Source: Myxocyprinus asiaticus (lineage: Eukaryota; Chordata; Actinopteri; Cypriniformes; Catostomidae). From it: a stretch of DNA of 64,000 nt. A program made the position numbers and the translations under genes. The stretch is from contig NC_059346.1 in the NCBI RefSeq assembly GCF_019703515.2, positions 51,104,001-51,168,000 of the forward strand. Reading direction: 5' to 3'. Of this stretch, positions 1 through 64,000 are shown piece by piece. Below the pieces are notes generated by a model. That model made no database searches. It worked only from the letters and a program-made list of their open reading frames with translations, and was not told the origin of the DNA. Position 1 is the stretch's first letter. Each line of letters opens with the position of its first letter.

Positions 1-878
1 ATAACTTTAAAAAGCGTATACATACACAATCACAAGAGCTTCACGGATCTTCTTTAGTGTGTCTGATATCAACACAAATGACAAGCACGAACACCTGAAG
101 CTCCTTTAATACAGGTAATGCACTAAATAACAGATAAATCTGCTTGACATGTTGCGTTTGTGCTTAGATAAAATTTCAACCACATCTGGGAGAAACAGCT
201 CGCCATTGTTTTGCACTTTCTTTGTCTTTTCTGACTTTGTTGTTCTTTAATATAGTAACACAGTAATAGTAATAGTAACACATTGACATAGTGATTGATG
301 TACAGTATGTCGTCATGAAGCAGAGACCCTCCCCTTCAAATCCGACCAGGTGTAAACAGCGATGTGTCTCACCTTGACCACATGTGATCAGATCACCTGA
401 GACGCATCTTAATACCAAGTGGAAACGGGCCATACTTGCATAGAGTATGTTTCGAGTTGTAGATGGAAAAAAAAAAACCACTATTATGGGAAAATCTACC
501 TAGTAAAATCAAGGACAGCACCAAGGATGCAGAAAATAAGATGTGAAATAACAGAAATTGGTTTATAATAAACACCATGATTAGACTTTATTGAACACCA
601 TCGACATTACAAAAAGGTGCCATTTCACAAGCCTCATAGCGGCCACTAAAGACCTTCCAGTCAAAATGCAGTGTTTTTTCTCATGAAACAGGCAACTTCC
701 CTCATACAAACAGCAGCTAAACACCTGCACGTCCAGACTAAACCAACACGAATACAAAACAAAGAAGTTAAACGAACAAGCAACAATGACAAGCAACATT
801 AACAAATATGTTATGGCTTTCCGCTCTTCTCCCTTTTTGGGTACATGGATTTTTGAATTCATTGCAGCATAATTTCTA
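1..878. other. 3' flank of vps37d, mostly unrecognised
   Basis: This AT-rich stretch lies downstream of the vps37d stop. Apart from the candidate poly(A) signal near 590 I see no gene. The short open frames have no recognisable domains. Confidence 0.5.
587..592 (-). promoter_or_regulatory. Candidate poly(A) signal for vps37d
   Basis: AATAAA is read on the minus strand about 610 nt beyond the vps37d stop codon (context CAATAAAG). It would give a 3' UTR of roughly 630 nt containing the Tc1-like MITE at 879-1107. No other evidence supports it; the hexamer is common in AT-rich DNA. Confidence 0.3.
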
Positions 879-1107
879 TTTTGTGGCCCCAAAATATCTG
901 GACACTTCAGCCACATTTAAAAAATGTATGAATGTTTTTGAATGACTTAAAAGCAATCACAGAAATGGCTAAGTGAAGTTAGTTCTAAGAAAAGTTCTAA
1001 TATCATTTGTTTGCAGACGCCACTTGGTTAGATATGTTGTATCTAATGCAATAAAATTCAGACATTTTTAGTGTGACTAAAGTGTCCAAATACTTTTTGG
1101 AGTCACT
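879..1107. mobile_element. Tc1/mariner-like MITE, copy 1
   Basis: The ends are imperfect inverted repeats: GTGGCCCCAAAATATCTGGA at the left, and on the complement of the right end GTGACTCCAAAAAGTATTTG. A TA follows the right end at 1108-1109. A diverged copy in the opposite orientation lies at 11908-12240 and shares the internal block CAAGTGGCRTCTGCAARCAA. No transposase is present. It would sit in the vps37d 3' UTR if the poly(A) site near 590 is used. Confidence 0.7.
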
Positions 1108-1200
1108 TAATATCGACTTAATGAAGGCTTCACATGGTCTTTGTGTATATTCCAGACACGGCCGATGGCCTCGGACTTTGCTTTCATACAGTGCTGGCTG

Positions 1201-60642
<59,442 letters not shown>

Positions 60643-60653
60643 TTAACTTCCAT

Positions 60654-61225
60654 TTTGCTCATGCTCGGCGCCAAATGTACGTGAACACGGGAGTGCTGCT
60701 GGAGAAGCTCTCATCGGCGTGAAGGCGCACCAGTGTGTGTGGAGGGACAATGCACAGAGACTACAGCAGCACACGTTCACACACGAACACTGCAGTTCCG
60801 CCTCTCACCGCAGCTCACATCACTTTAAAACACTTCTGCAGACAAGTTTGGTCAATCTGTCAAAAACCTGTCCAGACCCAAATAATTTATATTTTGCATA
60901 AAGAAAATTATGTTTATTTTAGGACCATTTCCATTTTATTACCCTCCTAATTTTCCTCACTGTATGCGTCTGGATGTTTGTAAATCTGATTATTAGTGTC
61001 AGGGATGATTCTCATTACATTACTGTACTCTACTGTACTCTTCTGCATTACAGAAATTACAATCATCTTATCCGGACACAATAATAACTATTAAAGGTGC
61101 ACTGTACCATTTTTTTCCTCATTAAAAAGTTTAACTCTTAAAGACATGAATTGTCATTTTGCAATATATGTAGGAAATCAAGTCCACTCACATTAAATTG
61201 AAGACTCCGGTCATATCAGTAACCT
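60654..61225. other. 5' flank and likely promoter area of vps37d
   Basis: 60654-60800 is richer in G+C and CpG than the introns (GCTCGGCGCCAAATG, CTCATCGGCGTGAAGGCGCA) and is the plausible 5' UTR/promoter. I see no TATA box at a useful distance. From 60900 on, the sequence is AT-rich with no feature recognised. Confidence 0.4.
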
Positions 61226-61510
61226 TATAAAAGCTGTTTTAATCTACATGGAGGGGGTCCGCACATGGGGGCTGCCATGTTAGAATCACATGACCAGCTG
61301 AATACTACTCGCTTAATCTCAGTAATCGTCCTGTTATTGGACACTTTCACTCAGTGATTAAAGTGATCATGTCTGACTGTGAATACTACATTTCTACAAT
61401 GACATCTAAAACTGAAAACTATTGATTTTAAATGATGCTGCATCCAAGCCGCTAGGTGTCAGTGTAAGTCCAAGATGACACAAAGACAAAAGTTACTGAG
61501 TGCATGTTTA

Positions 61511-61511
<1 letters not shown>
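61226..61511 (+). repeat. Left arm of intergenic inverted repeat
   Basis: About 285 bp (AGCTGTTTTAATCTACATGG, GAGGGGGTCCGCACATGGGG ... AAGTTACTGAGTGCATGTTT) are the inverse complement of 62595-62874 with few differences. A diverged copy lies at 20668-20940. Confidence 0.88.
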
Positions 61512-61739
<228 letters not shown>

Positions 61740-61747
61740 TATATATA

Positions 61748-62515
61748 CAGGGTTGGGAGGGTTACTTTTGAAATGTATTCCACTACAGATTACAGAATAC
61801 ATGCTGTAAAATGTAATTTGTAACGTATTCCGTTAGATTACTCAAGGTCAGTAACGTATTCTAAATACTTTGGATTACTTCTTCAGCACTGGTAGATTTT
61901 TTCACTTGTTTTGACTATAAAAACTGCCAGTACAGTAAGACAAAATACACATTAAAAATACATTCTCTGAAAAACTTAAATATCTTATGCAGTGTTGTTT
62001 CTAAAACAAGATAAATCAAATTGATCTTGTTTTAAGGATTTTTAGATATATTTACAGGAAAACAAAACAAAAATTATTATTAATTATGATGACGTGAATT
62101 TTCTTGATACAAAAATATGATCGTGCCTGGTAACGTGCATGTAAAATGACTAGAAATAGCATTTTAGCTAAGCGTAAAGCTGACAGTTTACACAAGGTTT
62201 ATTTCTATTTCTTCTGCTCCAAACTTACTTCAGACTTACTTCTCTGTCTGCTCATATGAATGTAACACATCATAAGAAAGTTTTTCACCGCTGTTCAAAT
62301 GCACTTTGGATCGCATCATTTATATGTATAAATGTTTTCCATCTGAAAGGACTAAAAATTAAATGAAATAAATGACAATAAAATGCAAATTAATCTCTTC
62401 AGTAATCAAAATACTTTTTGAATGTAACTGTATTCTAAATACCAATGATTTCAACTGTAGTGGAATACAGTTACTAATTGTATAATGTATTCATGTATTC
62501 CATTACTCCCCAACC

Positions 62516-62518
<3 letters not shown>
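61748..62518. mobile_element. hAT-like MITE between (TA)n runs
   Basis: It starts CAGGGTTGGGAGGGTTACTT and ends ATTACTCCCCAACCCTG, inverse over about 13 bp. TATATATA stands on both sides, fitting an 8-bp duplication but not informative within (TA)n. The interior has GTATTCC/GGAATAC words and no ORF. Confidence 0.75.

Positions 62519-62595
<77 letters not shown>
62519..62595. repeat. (TA)n microsatellite
   Basis: About 38 uninterrupted TA dinucleotides. Confidence 0.95.
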
Positions 62596-62598
<3 letters not shown>

Positions 62599-62874
62599 AA
62601 GATGCACTCAGTAACTTTAGTCTTTGTGTCATCTTGGACTTACACTGACACCTAGCGGCTTGAATGCACCATCATTTAAAATCAATAGTTTTTCAGATGT
62701 CATTGTAAAAATGTAGTATTCACAGTCAGACATGATTACTTTAATCAATGAGTGAAAGTGTCCAATAACAGGATGGTTACTGAGATTAAGTGAGTAGCAT
62801 TCGGTCATGTGATTTTAACATGGCAGCCCGCATGTGTGGACCCCCTCCATGTAGAATAAAACAGCTTTTATAAA
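62595..62874 (-). repeat. Right arm of intergenic inverted repeat
   Basis: Inverse complement of 61226-61511: AAAGATGCACTCAGTAACTT, TTGGACTTACACTGACACCT, GGACCCCCTCCATGTAGAAT. With the left arm it can form a large cruciform or hairpin enclosing the microsatellites and the MITE. Confidence 0.88.
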
Positions 62875-63765
62875 AATTCACACATATAAATACATTTTTA
62901 ATTCTATACATTTTTATTTTATAAACAATCTGTTTTTACTTGTATCTATTTTTAATAACTGATTTTAAATGTAAGTAATCACATTTTAAATTAAATAACA
63001 TTTCTTTTATTAAATTAAAGGCAGTGCAACAAACACTAACATGATTCATAGATACTTTATGATTTAAATATACACTTTATTCACATTATAGTAAGGAGAA
63101 GGGGTAGGAGTGTGTCTAATTGTCATTAAAATATCAATTAATTAATTAATGGTCTTAAAAAATAGGCTTTGATTTCTTTCTTTTGATTTTGGGGTAAAAC
63201 ATAGCCCAGGTATGTTCCTGTTTTTGTTTGTGAGATTCATCCACTTACATTGTTATTACTCTCAGTCACAAAGAACTTAAGTACTTAAAAGTTATCAAAG
63301 AAATGAAATCACATTTTCTTAATTTACCACTTTAAAAAAACATTCTTATGCGAAAGTGTAGTGTACAATTAAATGACATCGTAAATAAATAAATAAATAA
63401 ATAAATAATTAAATACATTTTATAAAAAATATATAAACCCAGAACAGGTTACATCCAGGGGATGCATTACATAAACACATTAAAATGATTATATAGATTG
63501 ATACACTTCACAGCTTACTTATTTATAATAAACTTATTTATTTATAATATTACTTATTTATTATTTATATACATTTTCTGTTGTTTTCAAGAATTATTGA
63601 AAACTTCTGTTTTAAACATTAGATCTGTATACACAGATTAACAGATTAATTAAATAGTATTATTTATTTACAATGAGACATTTTCTAATTGAAGAAACCA
63701 AATAATACATCTTCAAAGCAGAGTTAAAAACTGGACATAATATAATCTTTAACATTACGCACTAA
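62875..63765. other. AT-rich intergenic stretch
   Basis: It holds an (AAAT)n-like tract at 63382-63408 and TTATTTAT words near 63520-63560. No gene. Confidence 0.5.
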
Positions 63766-63784
63766 ACTACACGTCCCGTGATTC
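63766..63784 (+). promoter_or_regulatory. ZNF143/STAF-like motif upstream of the 63866 gene
   Basis: ACTACACGTCCCGTGATTC closely follows the ZNF143 consensus ACTACAnnTCCCrnnATGC and lies 82 bp upstream of the ATG. This site type is common in TATA-less housekeeping and bidirectional promoters. Sequence match only. Confidence 0.5.
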
Positions 63785-63817
63785 ATCAGAAATAGCGTCA
63801 GGCTTCAGTATGATCCT

Positions 63818-63827
63818 ATTGGCCAAT
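63818..63827. promoter_or_regulatory. Overlapping inverted CCAAT boxes
   Basis: ATTGGCCAAT contains CCAAT on both strands, 39 bp upstream of the ATG. It is a candidate NF-Y site. Its nearness to the ATG implies a short 5' UTR or an upstream start site within it. Confidence 0.45.
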
Positions 63828-63865
63828 TGCTCTGACGGCATAATTCTGAGTCATTACGGAGAAAT

Positions 63866-64000
63866 ATGGCGTCGTTCGCGGGAGACCGTTGGAGAGATGC
63901 GCTGAAAAATCACGATATCTTTCAGAAGTTACAAGAAAGGCTTCATTTGGAGCCTCAAGGGACTAGCAAAAGAATAGCCAAGAGCCTTATATTCTGCCTG
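63866..64000 (+). CDS. Unidentified gene, first exon partial (45 codons)
   Basis: An ATG with A at -3 and G at +4 opens a frame to the window end. It reads MASFAGDRWRDALKNHDIFQ, KLQERLHLEPQGTSKRIAKS, LIFCL with no stop. The high CpG content around the ATG and the motifs just upstream support a real gene start. The protein begins as a charged amphipathic helix; I do not recognise the family, and none of the human VPS37D neighbours I could recall (DNAJC30, BUD23, MLXIPL, NSUN5) begins this way. It is transcribed divergently from vps37d, about 3.2 kb away. Confidence 0.7.
   Translation, partial: MASFAGDRWRDALKNHDIFQKLQERLHLEPQGTSKRIAKSLIFCL

Overview
The window looks like nuclear DNA of a ray-finned fish, most likely a cyprinid. 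Evidence for this is spliced vertebrate coding exons with GT/AG junctions, a tRNA-derived SINE family of cyprinid type, DIRS-type tyrosine-recombinase retrotransposons, a Sleeping Beauty-class Tc1 element, a CR1/L2/Jockey-group LINE, many short inverted-repeat DNA transposons, and abundant (CA)n/(TA)n microsatellites. Species assignment is inference; no database search was possible.

Host genes: almost the whole window is one gene on the minus strand. Four exons (60475-60642, 39626-39797, 12384-12466, 1201-1680) join in frame to a 300-residue protein that I recognise as VPS37D, an ESCRT-I subunit of the VPS37 family. The introns are about 20.7 kb, 27.2 kb and 10.7 kb and are largely filled with transposable elements. 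A divergent gene begins at 63866 on the plus strand; only its first 45 codons are inside the window and I do not recognise it. About 3.2 kb separates the two start codons.

Layout, low to high coordinate: 1-1200 is the 3' flank or 3' UTR of vps37d. Intron 3 (1681-12383) holds a hAT-like MITE, a ~58-bp minisatellite, and a 4.5-kb DIRS element inserted inside that minisatellite with its 5' end missing. Intron 2 (12467-39625) holds two oppositely oriented SINE copies, several MITE families (some nested), a nearly intact Tc1/Sleeping Beauty-type transposon with two stop codons, and a broken LINE split by a 1.7-kb non-autonomous DNA transposon. Intron 1 (39798-60474) holds a second DIRS element that keeps both terminal inverted repeats and the internal complementary region, plus foldback and MITE copies. 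The intergenic stretch holds a large palindrome around a hAT-like MITE, bounded by (TA)n runs, and a short promoter-like segment with ZNF143-like and CCAAT motifs.

No bacterial-type systems, CRISPR arrays, rRNA or functional tRNA genes were seen. The most interesting signals are structural: the DIRS internal complementary region that matches both termini, two DIRS copies with complementary losses of the recombinase, the same orientation of both copies flanking vps37d exons 2-3, and a strong-context upstream ATG overlapping the vps37d start.
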